A stretch of DNA of 25,172 bases from JALGWN01 sp964598025 (GCA_964598025.1 CAZRAU010000044.1:1-25172); one strand, 5' to 3'; numbered from the stretch's first letter, positions 6,869 through 15,308 are shown. The notes: a model not told the origin generated them from the sequence alone. Numbers and translations are program-made.

Positions 6869-9511
6869 ATGGCTAATGATTCCCAACAGACCCCGATGAT
6901 GTCACAGTATTTGGGTATCAAGAAGGAATACCCCGATACGCTGCTGCTTTTCAGAATGGGGGACTTCTACGAGACCTTCTACGATGACGCAGTAACGGCG
7001 TCAAAGGTTCTCGGCATCGCGCTCACCTCGCGGGCCCGCGAGGGTGATAAGAAGATTCCGCTCGCCGGCGTGCCCTATCATGCCGTTGACACCTATGTCG
7101 CACGGCTTGTCCGGGCCGGGCTCAAGGTGGCGATATGCGAACAAGTCGAAGACCCCAAGCAAGCCAAGGGCCTTGTCAAGCGGAGAGTGGTGGAGGTGAT
7201 AACCCCCGGAACCATCACATCATCGCTGCTGCTCGAAGATAAGGAGAACAACTACCTGGTCGCGCTTTCATGCGCCGGCGATCGCTGGGGCATCGCCAGC
7301 GCCGATCTGTCGACCGGAGAGTTCACGGTAAGCGAGGTCGCGACCCAGGAGCTCTTTGAGGAGGTGGCCAAAACCGCCCCGAGTGAGATCCTCGTACCCC
7401 AGGATGATACCAACGAGGCCGTGCTTCAAAGGGTGGGGCAGATACTTCCCCGTGCCACCGTCACGCGCCTGGATGCCTGGCTCTTCCTTTCGGACTCGGC
7501 GGTATCGATCCTCCGCGACCACTTCAGAGTGACTTCGCTTGACGGTTTCGGCTGCCGGGACATGCACCTTGCCGTGGGGGCCGCCGGGGCGCTCGTATCC
7601 TACTTGAGACAGACCCAGAAACGCCTGCTGCCGCATATCTCGCGGATGTCGGTGCACCGCAGATCCCTCTATATGGAAATCGATGAAGACTCGCTGGCCA
7701 ACCTGGAGATCCTCAAACCCCTCCACCCGGAAGACGCCGATGCGTCACTCATAAACGTGCTCGACAGGACAATGACGTCGATGGGCGGGCGCAAACTGAG
7801 GGCCTGGGTGAGAAACCCGCTCACGACCCGGGCCGCCATACTCGGACGGCTCGAAGCGGTGGACGATCTCGTGACCGATGAGATCAGGCGTAAGGACTTG
7901 CGAAGCGTGCTCAGGCAGGTAAACGATCTCGAGCGCCTCGTGGGGCGCGTCTGCTGCGAGCGCGCGGGCCCGAGCGATCTTGTAGCCATAAGGGAATCCC
8001 TGGATCTCTTCCCAAAGATAAAGAAGGTGCTTTCCGGCTCGACCTCGAAGAAGCTTGCGGCGATTGCCGACGACCTCCCCTTGCTGGAGGATGTGAGGAA
8101 GCTCGTCGCGGAAGCCATTAAACCCGAAGCCCCGGTGCTCTTCAAGGAAGGGAGCGTCGTGCGGGAGGGCTATGATGCAGATCTCGACAATCTGCGGCAT
8201 GCCTCGCAGAACGCCAAGAAGTGGATAATCGATCTTCAGACAGAGGAACGGGCGCGGTCCGGTATTGCCACGCTCAAGGTGGGATTCAACAAGGTCTTCG
8301 GTTATTACCTCGAAGTGAGCAAGGCCAACATCGCCCGTGTGCCTTCCGACTATATCCGCAAGCAGACGCTTGTCGGAGCTGAAAGGTATGTGACCGAAGC
8401 CCTCAAGGAGAAGGAGTCTGAGATTCTGCGAGCGGAAGAGCGCGCATCGGCTCTGGAGGATGAGATCTTCAAGAAGATCAGGTTGGAAGTCGCAGGTTAT
8501 ACCGAGCCTATCCAGGATGGGGCCCGCATGGTGGCCGAGCTCGATGTCCTTGCCTCCTTCGCGGAGACCGCCAGGAGCGGCGACTACGTGAAGCCCGAGA
8601 TCTCCGAAGCCGGCGGTATAGAGATCCGTGATGGCAGGCATCCTGTGGTCGAGCGTTTCCTGGGCGACGAGCAGTTCGTACCCAACGATGTTCTGCTGGA
8701 TGACGATAACCAGATTCTGGTCATCACAGGCCCGAACATGGCAGGCAAGTCCACATATCTGAGACAGGTTGCCTTGATAGTCATGATGGCCCAGATGGGA
8801 AGTTTCGTACCGGCATCCACAGCAAGTCTCGGCGTGGTGGACAAGGTGTTCACCCGGATAGGGGCGACCGACAGGGTCGCCCGGGGCCAGAGCACCTTTC
8901 TGGTGGAGATGATCGAAACCGCCAACATCCTCAACAATGCCACGCGGCGGAGTCTGGTGCTTCTGGATGAAGTGGGGAGGGGCACAAGTACCTTCGACGG
9001 CCTGAGCATCGCGTGGGCCGTGGTCGAGTACCTTCATGATAACGAGAAGGTGCGCCCCATGACCCTCTTCGCAACGCACTACCATGAACTGACCGATCTG
9101 TCCGGCATCCTGCCGCGGGTCAGGAATTTCAACGTGCATGTGAAGGAGTATGGTGATAGAATAGTCTTCTTAAGAAAGATTGTCGAAGGCGGCTCCGACA
9201 GGAGCTACGGCATCCAGGTCGCGAGACTCGCCGGGCTGCCTGAGGCCGTGATCGAGCGGGCCAAGGAGATCCTTGCCAACCTGGAAGAAGACGAATACAG
9301 TATCGGCGATATCCCCAGAATCGCCCGCGGCGAACACTCGCCGGTCTCTGGGGACATTCAGCTCACGCTCTGGGAAAGCGAAAAGGAGCTCACCCGAAGA
9401 CTCGCCGAGCTCGATCTCGACAACGTCACACCGCTTGAGGCGCTCGAGATAATGGCGAAACTCAAGCGCATCGCTACCGGGGAACGCAGGGAAGACGATG
9501 GGCAAGATTAA
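6869..9511 (+). CDS. mutS: DNA mismatch repair protein MutS
   Basis: The 880-residue protein is a full-length MutS, the ATPase that recognises mismatches and small loops. The N-terminal mismatch-binding motif is intact (GDFYE, F33 and E35). Connector, lever and clamp regions follow. The ATPase has Walker A GPNMAGKST starting near residue 621, the STF signal (GQSTFLVEM), Walker B (LVLLDEVGRGTSTFDG) and the FATHYHE switch. The C-terminus ends in a LEALEIMAKLKRI helix-turn-helix-like dimer segment. The start at 6869 gives the family's usual lead-in TPMMSQYLGIK. No strong ribosome-binding site is seen upstream (CCCGTTTGGCGCC). It overlaps mutL by 14 bases. Confidence 0.98.
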   Translation: MANDSQQTPMMSQYLGIKKEYPDTLLLFRMGDFYETFYDDAVTASKVLGIALTSRAREGDKKIPLAGVPYHAVDTYVARLVRAGLKVAICEQVEDPKQAKGLVKRRVVEVITPGTITSSLLLEDKENNYLVALSCAGDRWGIASADLSTGEFTVSEVATQELFEEVAKTAPSEILVPQDDTNEAVLQRVGQILPRATVTRLDAWLFLSDSAVSILRDHFRVTSLDGFGCRDMHLAVGAAGALVSYLRQTQKRLLPHISRMSVHRRSLYMEIDEDSLANLEILKPLHPEDADASLINVLDRTMTSMGGRKLRAWVRNPLTTRAAILGRLEAVDDLVTDEIRRKDLRSVLRQVNDLERLVGRVCCERAGPSDLVAIRESLDLFPKIKKVLSGSTSKKLAAIADDLPLLEDVRKLVAEAIKPEAPVLFKEGSVVREGYDADLDNLRHASQNAKKWIIDLQTEERARSGIATLKVGFNKVFGYYLEVSKANIARVPSDYIRKQTLVGAERYVTEALKEKESEILRAEERASALEDEIFKKIRLEVAGYTEPIQDGARMVAELDVLASFAETARSGDYVKPEISEAGGIEIRDGRHPVVERFLGDEQFVPNDVLLDDDNQILVITGPNMAGKSTYLRQVALIVMMAQMGSFVPASTASLGVVDKVFTRIGATDRVARGQSTFLVEMIETANILNNATRRSLVLLDEVGRGTSTFDGLSIAWAVVEYLHDNEKVRPMTLFATHYHELTDLSGILPRVRNFNVHVKEYGDRIVFLRKIVEGGSDRSYGIQVARLAGLPEAVIERAKEILANLEEDEYSIGDIPRIARGEHSPVSGDIQLTLWESEKELTRRLAELDLDNVTPLEALEIMAKLKRIATGERREDDGQD

Positions 9512-11204
9512 GATACTGCCCGACAAGATCATAAACCTCATCGCCGCAGGCGAGGTGGTGGACAGGCCTTCGTCGGTCGTCAAGGAGCTCGTAGAGAATT
9601 GCGTCGATGCCTGTGCAACGCAGATCACGGTGGAGACCAAGGGTGACGGAAGGCAGCTGATTAGGATCATAGATGACGGCGTCGGGATGACCGAGGAGGA
9701 CGCCCTCCTGTCCTTTGAGCGGCATGCCACAAGCAAGATATCCAGCGTCGAGGATCTCGACAGGATCACTACGATGGGGTTTCGGGGTGAGGCGCTCTCC
9801 AGCATCGCCAGTGTCGCCGAAGTGGAGATAGTGACCAGGACCATCGATGAAGAGGTGGCCACCAAGATCGTGATCCGGGGAGGCAAGGTCGAGGAGTGCT
9901 CCAAGACTTCGAGATCTCCGGGGACCACCGTGAGCGTTGCCAACCTCTTCTACAATGCGCCGGCCCGCGCCAAGTTCCTCAAGACCAGGGCCACCGAAGT
10001 GCGGCACGTAACCCGGACTTTTGCCAGCCATGCCATGACCCAGTATGGAATCTCGATGAAGCTCATACGGGACCGCAAAGTGGTCTTGAGCCTGCCCGCC
10101 GTCAACAGCATTGAGGAACGGATTGGAGGTATCCTCGGGCGCAACTTCGGTGAGAACTCCATCCCGATCGATGTCTCCGACGAGTATATCCAGCTCTGCG
10201 GTTTCCTGTCGCGCCCGGAGGAGGCGCGGAGTTCGGCCGGCTACACATCGATTTTCGTGAACAGCCGGCCCGTGGAAAGCCGGTTGATCCTGAGGGCAGT
10301 CTGTGATGCTTACGGCAACACGCTTAAGAGCCGCAAGTATCCGACCGGGGTGATCCTCGTCAATATCGACCCCAGCGAGGTGGATTTCAACGTCCACCCG
10401 ACCAAGAAACAGGTCCGTTTCCGGCGCGAGCGGGACGTAAGGCAATTCGTCTTTCGCTCGGTCCAGAGTGGGCTCAGCACCCGCAGGATGGTGCCGCCGC
10501 TCATAAGCCGGCCTGTCAGACATGAGAGCGCCGACAGAGACATCCGGGCCGACCGTATACCGCTTATGAGCCGTAAGGAGATCTTCGTATCCGAGGCCCA
10601 GAGAGAATACCGGGCACCGAGGCTCAAGACCGAATCCGAGGTCACGGCGATCGCCCAGATAAAGAACGCCTATATACTCGCCGAATCCGATGCCGAGTTC
10701 TACCTCATCGATCAGCATGCTGCACATGAAAGGGTGCTCTATGAAGAGGCCAAATCGAGCCTTGAAGGCCGGGAACCGGTCGTCCAGAAGCTCCTCTTCC
10801 CGGAGTCCCTGGAAGTCACCCCCGAAGAAGAAGACCTCATCGATGACCGCATGGAAGACATAAAGAAGATGGGTTTCGATGTCCGCAAGTTCGGACGGAG
10901 GACCTATGTTGTCGAAGCCGTCCCGGCGAATTTTGACAGAGCCCTTCAGAAGACGATCCTCACCGATATGGTCGACGAGGTGATCGAGACCCGGGCGGAA
11001 TCCGACGACATGAACCACCTTCTGGCGGCGGGCTTCGCATGCCGCGCCGCCATCAAGGCGGGGGCCAGGCTCTCTCCGGAGGAGACCCAGGCGCTCCTGG
11101 ATCAGCTTTTCAGATCCAAAATGCCCTTCGCATGTCCCCACGGTCGCCCCACGATGATAAGGCTCTCCTGGGAAGAAATCGAAAGAAGGTTCCTCAGAAG
11201 GTGA
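9498..11204 (+). CDS. mutL: DNA mismatch repair protein MutL, endonuclease type
   Basis: The 568-residue protein has the GHKL ATPase domain at the N-terminus (catalytic-type E33 in LVENCVDA, DDGVGM, TMGFRGEALSSI). Its C-terminal domain has the nicking-endonuclease signatures: DQHAxxExxxxE from residue 405, an ACR-type motif (GFACRAA) and CPHGRP at 546-551. These metal-binding motifs are absent from E. coli MutL. Strand incision by MutL itself is therefore expected, with no need for a MutH/Dam system. Translation starts inside the mutS 3' end with AGGGAAG upstream, and the stop overlaps the miaA GTG start. Confidence 0.97.
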   Translation: MGKIKILPDKIINLIAAGEVVDRPSSVVKELVENCVDACATQITVETKGDGRQLIRIIDDGVGMTEEDALLSFERHATSKISSVEDLDRITTMGFRGEALSSIASVAEVEIVTRTIDEEVATKIVIRGGKVEECSKTSRSPGTTVSVANLFYNAPARAKFLKTRATEVRHVTRTFASHAMTQYGISMKLIRDRKVVLSLPAVNSIEERIGGILGRNFGENSIPIDVSDEYIQLCGFLSRPEEARSSAGYTSIFVNSRPVESRLILRAVCDAYGNTLKSRKYPTGVILVNIDPSEVDFNVHPTKKQVRFRRERDVRQFVFRSVQSGLSTRRMVPPLISRPVRHESADRDIRADRIPLMSRKEIFVSEAQREYRAPRLKTESEVTAIAQIKNAYILAESDAEFYLIDQHAAHERVLYEEAKSSLEGREPVVQKLLFPESLEVTPEEEDLIDDRMEDIKKMGFDVRKFGRRTYVVEAVPANFDRALQKTILTDMVDEVIETRAESDDMNHLLAAGFACRAAIKAGARLSPEETQALLDQLFRSKMPFACPHGRPTMIRLSWEEIERRFLRR

Positions 11205-12130
11205 AGCCGGCCCAGGAGCAAAGCGTGCTCATCCTCTTAGGCCCTACCGGTGTCGGCAAGACCGAAGTCGGGTTTCATCTGGCCGTGCTCGCAGGGGGTG
11301 AGATCATATCAGCGGATTCGCGGCTGGTTTATCGCGGCATGGACATAGGGACTGCCAAACCATCGAGGCGCATGCGCGATGAGGTGCCGCACCACTTGAT
11401 AGATGTCGTCGATCCTGACCAGGAATACACCTGCAAGATGTTCGAGACGGACGCCAGGCGTGCAGTGGATGACATCCTGGGAAGGGGAAAGCTCCCGGTG
11501 GTTGTGGGAGGGACGGGCCTTTATGTCAGGGCCCTCACCGACGGCATCTTCGAAGGGCCGGGCAGGGACGAGGCCTTGAGGGCGAGGCTTGAGGCCGAAG
11601 CCGAGACCAAGGGCAGACGGCATCTTTGGGGGAAGCTGGACGCGGTTGATCCTGAGAAGGCGCGCACAATCGACCCGGGGAACTTGGTCCGAGTGATAAG
11701 GGCGCTCGAGGTCTATGAGCTGGCCGGCCGGCCCATGAGTGAGCTCGAGAAGACCGCCCAACCCCTGAGAGTGCCATACCGCAGGGTGGGCCTCATCCGG
11801 GCCAGGGAAGAACTCTACCGGGCCATCGACCTCAGGGTCGATGCTATGCTCGAGGCCGGACTTGTGGAGGAAGTGAAGGGGCTGGTGGAGCAAGGCTATA
11901 GGAATGCGCCGGCCCTGCGTGAGAGCCTTGGCTATCAGGAAGTGCTCCGGCATCTCGATGGCTCCATCACCTGCGTCGAGGCCGCAAGGCTCATAAAGCG
12001 CAATACGCGGCGCTTCGCCAAGCGCCAGATGACCTGGTTCCGGAAAGAGCGGCACACCGCCTGGATGGATGTCACCGGTCGCTCCGACTTCGCCCAAATC
12101 GCCCAAAGACTACTTGAGGTCAGATCTTGA
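11201..12130 (+). CDS. miaA: tRNA dimethylallyltransferase MiaA
   Basis: MiaA transfers a dimethylallyl group to A37 of tRNAs reading UNN codons, supplying the substrate for MiaB. I chose the GTG at 11201, which overlaps the mutL TGA (GTGA). It gives a 309-residue protein starting seven residues before the first beta strand, close to the family length of about 300-316; the longer in-frame extension reads back into mutL. The P-loop GPTGVGKT is at residues 14-21, followed by the SADSRLVYRGMDIGTAKP substrate segment. In that segment Leu takes the place of the more common Gln or Phe. The GGTGLYVRAL and C-terminal KRNTRRFAKRQMTWFR motifs are also present. The mutL-miaA order matches enterobacteria. 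Confidence 0.95.
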   Translation: MKPAQEQSVLILLGPTGVGKTEVGFHLAVLAGGEIISADSRLVYRGMDIGTAKPSRRMRDEVPHHLIDVVDPDQEYTCKMFETDARRAVDDILGRGKLPVVVGGTGLYVRALTDGIFEGPGRDEALRARLEAEAETKGRRHLWGKLDAVDPEKARTIDPGNLVRVIRALEVYELAGRPMSELEKTAQPLRVPYRRVGLIRAREELYRAIDLRVDAMLEAGLVEEVKGLVEQGYRNAPALRESLGYQEVLRHLDGSITCVEAARLIKRNTRRFAKRQMTWFRKERHTAWMDVTGRSDFAQIAQRLLEVRS

Positions 12131-12131
12131 G

Positions 12132-12145
12132 AATTGAATTCAATT
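12132..12145. repeat. 14-bp perfect palindrome just after miaA
   Basis: AATTGAATTCAATT reads the same on both strands and lies one base after the miaA stop, in an otherwise GC-rich region. It could be a protein-binding site or part of the termination signal that follows. Nothing in the sequence says which. Confidence 0.45.
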
Positions 12146-12146
12146 T

Positions 12147-12174
12147 CCCGGGGTCTGATCCCGGGTGTTCTTTT
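12147..12174 (+). terminator. Probable intrinsic terminator after miaA
   Basis: CCCGGGGT-CTG-ATCCCGGG forms an 8-bp stem (one G-U pair) with a 3-base loop, followed by TGTTCTTTT. It sits 16 bases after the miaA stop and before a new promoter, so it probably ends the long plus-strand transcription unit that includes mutS-mutL-miaA. Confidence 0.6.
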
Positions 12175-12202
12175 CGGACGTCGGGGCTTCGCAATCCCAA
12201 GG

Positions 12203-12231
12203 TTGACAGAAAGGCCGGCGGGATATAGAAT
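12203..12231 (+). promoter_or_regulatory. Near-consensus sigma70 promoter for the membrane-protein gene
   Basis: TTGACA (12203-12208), a 17-base spacer and TAGAAT (12226-12231) match the sigma70 consensus with a single mismatch. The start codon of the next gene is 49 bases further on. A 10-base direct repeat, TCGCAATCCC, brackets the promoter at 12189-12198 and 12250-12259 and could be a regulator site or chance. Confidence 0.7.
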
Positions 12232-12280
12232 CTCTCAGGATACAGGGACTCGCAATCCCGCGCAGGCAAAGGAGTCTTAC

Positions 12281-12982
12281 ATGAATACTGTGGGGCACAA
12301 GCAAAACGCCGCACCGACCGTTCGCGATATTGTCATTGTACTGATTGTGCTAGGTTCGGTCTGGGGTTTCCTCGAGGTGGGTCTCGGAGGAGCCATGAAG
12401 GCGGGCAACATACCTTACAAGGGTGATATCCTGACGGGTCTGGGGATCGGTCTCATGGCCATCGGTTTCGCCTTCTTCAGAAAGCCCATGGTACTCATAG
12501 GCATAGCGGCCGTCGCCGTCATGGTGAGACAGATGGCTGTACCCATGCTTCATCTTTCGTTTTTCTGCAAAGCAAACTCCTCGCTAGCCGTCATGCTGGG
12601 AGGAGGGGCCCTGGCGGGCAGTGTCGCCGTGGCGGGCCGAAGGATCGGAACAAGCAAGGCCTCCCGTGTGGCAGCAGGCCTCTCGGCAGGCCTCATGGCA
12701 GGCATAGGCTTCTACTTCATAGGCATGCGCGTGGCTCCGTGCAGATATCTCATGTCCTTTAACCGTCCCGGCGGCTTCGTGGCCTGGATGGTTGCCGAGG
12801 GCCTTATCTGGGCAGGCCTGGGCGCTGTATTCTTCCCCGTGGGCTACCTGGTGGGGGAGCGCACGAGGGACCGCGTGCTGGGCTGGCGCCTCACGAGCCC
12901 CGGCTTTTACTATGCCGCCTCAGGAGCGGTCATAGCCTTCTGCTGGGTGGCAAGCGCCCTTGCCATTGCCGGCGGCTACTAG
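12281..12982 (+). CDS. Polytopic membrane protein of unknown function
   Basis: I do not recognise the family. The 233-residue protein has about seven hydrophobic segments (near residues 15-38, 48-64, 68-93, 98-117, 126-146, 163-190 and 207-233) and short loops. A WGFLEVGLGG stretch in the first helix and a second-half segment with two cysteines and MRVAPCRYLMSF are the most distinctive parts. Glycine-rich helices and the absence of soluble domains suggest a small transporter, channel or energy-coupling-type substrate-binding component, but no motif proves it. AAAGGAG is placed seven bases before the ATG at 12281; an in-frame upstream start at 12134 would run through the terminator and promoter and is rejected. 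It is a single-gene unit with its own promoter. Confidence 0.75.
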   Translation: MNTVGHKQNAAPTVRDIVIVLIVLGSVWGFLEVGLGGAMKAGNIPYKGDILTGLGIGLMAIGFAFFRKPMVLIGIAAVAVMVRQMAVPMLHLSFFCKANSSLAVMLGGGALAGSVAVAGRRIGTSKASRVAAGLSAGLMAGIGFYFIGMRVAPCRYLMSFNRPGGFVAWMVAEGLIWAGLGAVFFPVGYLVGERTRDRVLGWRLTSPGFYYAASGAVIAFCWVASALAIAGGY

Positions 12983-13045
12983 CCGTCTCCGTAGTGTTGC
13001 CACCCCTGTCGCGACGAATGTCCGTGTAGCGTCAGATCTCCGTGG

Positions 13046-13084
13046 CCGACGTTGGTCGGGTTTTCACCCCCGACGTTGATCGCG
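13046..13084. repeat. 15-bp direct repeat upstream of the lexA promoter, first copy also a hairpin
   Basis: CCGACGTTGGTCGGG (13046-13060) is repeated as CCGACGTTGATCGCG (13070-13084), 13 of 15 bases identical with a 24-base period. The first copy can fold as CCGAC-GTTG-GTCGG followed by GTTTTC, so it may act as a weak terminator for the upstream gene. The spacing of about two helix turns would also suit a dimeric regulator. Confidence 0.4.
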
Positions 13085-13159
13085 TCTCCGCGCGACGAAA
13101 CCCGCGGCTTCGTTTCTATGCTTCGTTTTCGGGAAAATCACCCCGGGGTTAAAAATAGC

Positions 13160-13188
13160 TTGACTACCGAACATTTGTTTGGTATCTT
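13160..13188 (+). promoter_or_regulatory. SOS promoter with LexA box in the spacer, driving the lexA operon
   Basis: TTGACT (13160-13165) and TATCTT (13183-13188) are separated by 17 bases. The spacer holds the dyad ACCGAAC-ATTT-GTTTGGT (13166-13183), whose core CGAAC-N4-GTTTG (13168-13181) closely matches the Gram-positive-type LexA/DinR box. LexA bound there would block RNA polymerase, giving autoregulation and DNA-damage induction of lexA and the three downstream genes. AGAGGAGGA follows before the lexA ATG. The box call is from sequence and known LexA box types; binding is inferred. Confidence 0.85.
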
Positions 13189-13204
13189 GGCAGAGGAGGA
13201 AGCA

Positions 13205-13807
13205 ATGAGATCGCTTACCAAGAGACAGAGGGAGATACTCGACTACATACTCTCGTCCATAAGGCGCTGGGACAGATTCCCCTCCTACAGAGAGATCGGG
13301 CGCAAGTTCAGGCTCGCCTCCTCTGCCACCGTAAGCCAGCATCTCGACGCCCTTATAAAGAAGGGTTTTCTCACCAAGGCGGACGGGAAGCTCATGCTCT
13401 CGCCCGAGGCCCGGGGCTTCCGAGGCGTGCCCATCTTAGGGAGGGTAGCCGCAGGACTTCCCATAACGGCGATTGAGAACATGGAGGGGCACCTGGATAT
13501 GGAATCCCTCTTTCCCGAGGATGCCGTTCACTTCGCCGTAAGGGTAAACGGGGACAGCATGGCCGATGCCGGCATCTTAGACGGCGACTATGTGATCGTA
13601 AGGCAACAGGAAGATGCCGAAGACGGGGAGACCATAGTGGCCTATGTGGGTGAAGACGGGGAGGCGACGGTCAAGGTCATACGCAAGCGGCAAAGATACA
13701 TAGACCTTGAGCCCAGAAACAGTGCCTACCGGACCATAAGGATAAGGCCGGACCGTGAGGGCCTGCGCATAGCCGGTAAGGTGGTCGGATTGGTGAGAAG
13801 ATTATAG
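13205..13807 (+). CDS. lexA: LexA repressor (SOS master regulator)
   Basis: The 200-residue protein has an N-terminal winged helix-turn-helix (about residues 1-65; PSYREIGRKFRLASSATVSQHLDAL) and a C-terminal S24-type autoprotease domain. The cleavage site is Ala83-Gly84 (GRVAAGLP). The catalytic pair is S118 (NGDSMADAGI) and K157 (EATVKVIRK), with spacing very close to E. coli LexA. RecA filaments would trigger self-cleavage. I chose the ATG at 13205, five bases after AGAGGAGGA; an in-frame upstream start at 13052 would translate through the promoter. It is first in an operon with error-prone polymerases, an arrangement known from mutagenesis cassettes. Confidence 0.96.
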   Translation: MRSLTKRQREILDYILSSIRRWDRFPSYREIGRKFRLASSATVSQHLDALIKKGFLTKADGKLMLSPEARGFRGVPILGRVAAGLPITAIENMEGHLDMESLFPEDAVHFAVRVNGDSMADAGILDGDYVIVRQQEDAEDGETIVAYVGEDGEATVKVIRKRQRYIDLEPRNSAYRTIRIRPDREGLRIAGKVVGLVRRL

Positions 13808-13836
13808 CCCGGGCCAAGACGGGTGGTGAGACAGCG

Positions 13837-14091
13837 ATGCTGGTCGAGCGACTGGATGAGAGTATAAGGGTGAGGGCGGACTTTAAGGGCGGCATCATAA
13901 AGCCGCTGGTTTTCGTGCGCCGCGGTCAGATACACCGGCTGACCAGTGTCAACTGCCGCTGGATGGATCGTGAGGGAACCGCGAAGATCTACTACTTCTC
14001 GGTGACCTCCGATTCCGGGGATGTCTACCAGATACACCTTAATGCCGGAGATATGACCTGGCATCTCGACCAGGTGATGATCGAATCATGA
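13837..14091 (+). CDS. Small uncharacterised protein of the SOS mutagenesis operon
   Basis: This 84-residue protein lies between lexA (29-base gap) and dinB (ATGA overlap), so it is almost certainly a member of the SOS operon. It looks like a small all-beta protein: an ESIRVRADF strand, a KPLVFVRRGQIHRLTSV segment, a central W, then YYFSVTSDSGDVYQIHLN and a C-terminal W-containing DMTWHLDQVMIES strand. The layout (basic strand, a pattern resembling FxWRGRxYxV, a WxLxxV ending) recalls the small DUF6504-type proteins found beside dinB/dnaE2 genes in some Actinobacteria; that resemblance is by eye only. It takes the place occupied by imuA in classical imuA-imuB-dnaE2 cassettes but is far too short to be a RecA-fold ImuA. 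GGTGAG lies six bases before the ATG. Confidence 0.75.
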   Translation: MLVERLDESIRVRADFKGGIIKPLVFVRRGQIHRLTSVNCRWMDREGTAKIYYFSVTSDSGDVYQIHLNAGDMTWHLDQVMIES

Positions 14092-15308
14092 AACGAGCCT
14101 CCGACCGAAAGCCGCAACGTCTCATAATGTATCTCGACATCGACGCCTTCTTCCCCTCGGTGGAGCAGGTCAAGTTCCCCCACCTTAAAGGCAAACCCGT
14201 GGTTGTGGGTTCGGGTGTGGTGGCAAGTTCATCTTATGAGGCCAGGCACTATGGGATCTCGGCGGGGACCCCCATAAGCCGGGCCGTGGAGCTTTGCCCC
14301 GAAGTCGTGGTCATCAAAGGCCACCAGCATACCTACGCAGCCTTCGCCGAGCGTATATTCGATCACTGCCGGCAGCTCTCGCCCCATGTCGAGGTCTATC
14401 TGGACGAGACCTTCTGCGACCTTACAGGTAGCCCGGCGGCCCAGCGCGATCCCATGGAGGTTGGACAAAACCTCAAGACCCTGATAAGAGAAGACCCCGG
14501 CATCGGGGTCACCATAGGCTTTGCCTCAAACCGCATGCTGGCCAAACTCGCCGCCAAGGACGTTAAACCCGACGGCATAGCCGTGGTGGCCCCGGGCGAG
14601 GAGGAGGCCTTCATGGAAGAGCGCCCCGTGAGCGATGTCCTCGGCATAGGCCGGAAGACCACCGGTCGCCTCAAGCAGATAAATGTGACCCGGGTCCGGG
14701 ACCTTAAGGAGTTCCCCTTGACCTACCTCACCAAGATCTTCGGCAAGCACGCCTTTCTCATCCACGAGCGCCTGCGCGGGCGCGACCCCTACGTGCCCTC
14801 ACTCACGCCTAAGTCGGTATCGCGAGAGACCAGCTTTCCCCGGGATACCATCGACATGGACGAGATAATGGGCGTCCTGTACTACCTTACCGAGCGGGCT
14901 TGCCGCTCGACGCGGACCTTGGGACTCCTGCCGCGGCTGGTCACCGTCAAGGTGCGCTACGGCGATGGGGAAGGCGAGACCGCCTCGGGCCGCATGTGGG
15001 ATGCGCGCGTACTTGATGCCGCCATCTTCGGCATCACCAGAGATGTCTTCATGCGGATCCACAGGCGCTGCCGCATACACCTCATCGGGGTGGTACTTTC
15101 CGAGTTCGTACCCGCGCGGGATGCCCAACAGACCCTCTATCCCGATAGCACGGGCGAGCGCCTGGGGGAGCTCTACGGCACCCTCGACCGCATAAGATCG
15201 CGTTTCGGGCATTCCTCGGTGATTGCGGGCAAATCCATAGGCCTCATGAAGAGGCTGGAGCGAGACAGCTATGGCTACATCCTTCGTACCCCTTCGCTTA
15301 CGAAGTAG
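14088..15308 (+). CDS. dinB: Y-family DNA polymerase (DinB / Pol IV type)
   Basis: The 406-residue protein is a translesion DNA polymerase. The catalytic carboxylates are present: D17 in YLDIDAFF and D106/E107 in YLDETFCDLTG. It is therefore probably active, unlike ImuB, which lacks them. A steric-gate aromatic pair F21/F22 follows, then a helix-hairpin-helix region (VLGIGRKTTGRLKQ) and the little-finger domain. Q347-P352 (QQTLYP) resembles a beta-clamp-binding motif and lies just before the conserved LDRIRSRFG segment. It overlaps the 84-aa gene by four bases and the polymerase gene downstream by 38 bases. Expression is expected to be SOS-induced through the LexA box upstream of lexA. Confidence 0.93.
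   Translation: MKRASDRKPQRLIMYLDIDAFFPSVEQVKFPHLKGKPVVVGSGVVASSSYEARHYGISAGTPISRAVELCPEVVVIKGHQHTYAAFAERIFDHCRQLSPHVEVYLDETFCDLTGSPAAQRDPMEVGQNLKTLIREDPGIGVTIGFASNRMLAKLAAKDVKPDGIAVVAPGEEEAFMEERPVSDVLGIGRKTTGRLKQINVTRVRDLKEFPLTYLTKIFGKHAFLIHERLRGRDPYVPSLTPKSVSRETSFPRDTIDMDEIMGVLYYLTERACRSTRTLGLLPRLVTVKVRYGDGEGETASGRMWDARVLDAAIFGITRDVFMRIHRRCRIHLIGVVLSEFVPARDAQQTLYPDSTGERLGELYGTLDRIRSRFGHSSVIAGKSIGLMKRLERDSYGYILRTPSLTK

Noticed and set aside
7745..9139. 464-codon minus-strand frame across mutS
   Set aside because: Same reason: MutS motifs lie on the plus strand in the same bases.
9474..11141. 555-codon open frame on the minus strand across mutL
   Set aside because: It is an antisense shadow: mutL on the plus strand has all family motifs, and the minus-strand product has no recognisable domain. 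High GC content makes such long open frames common.
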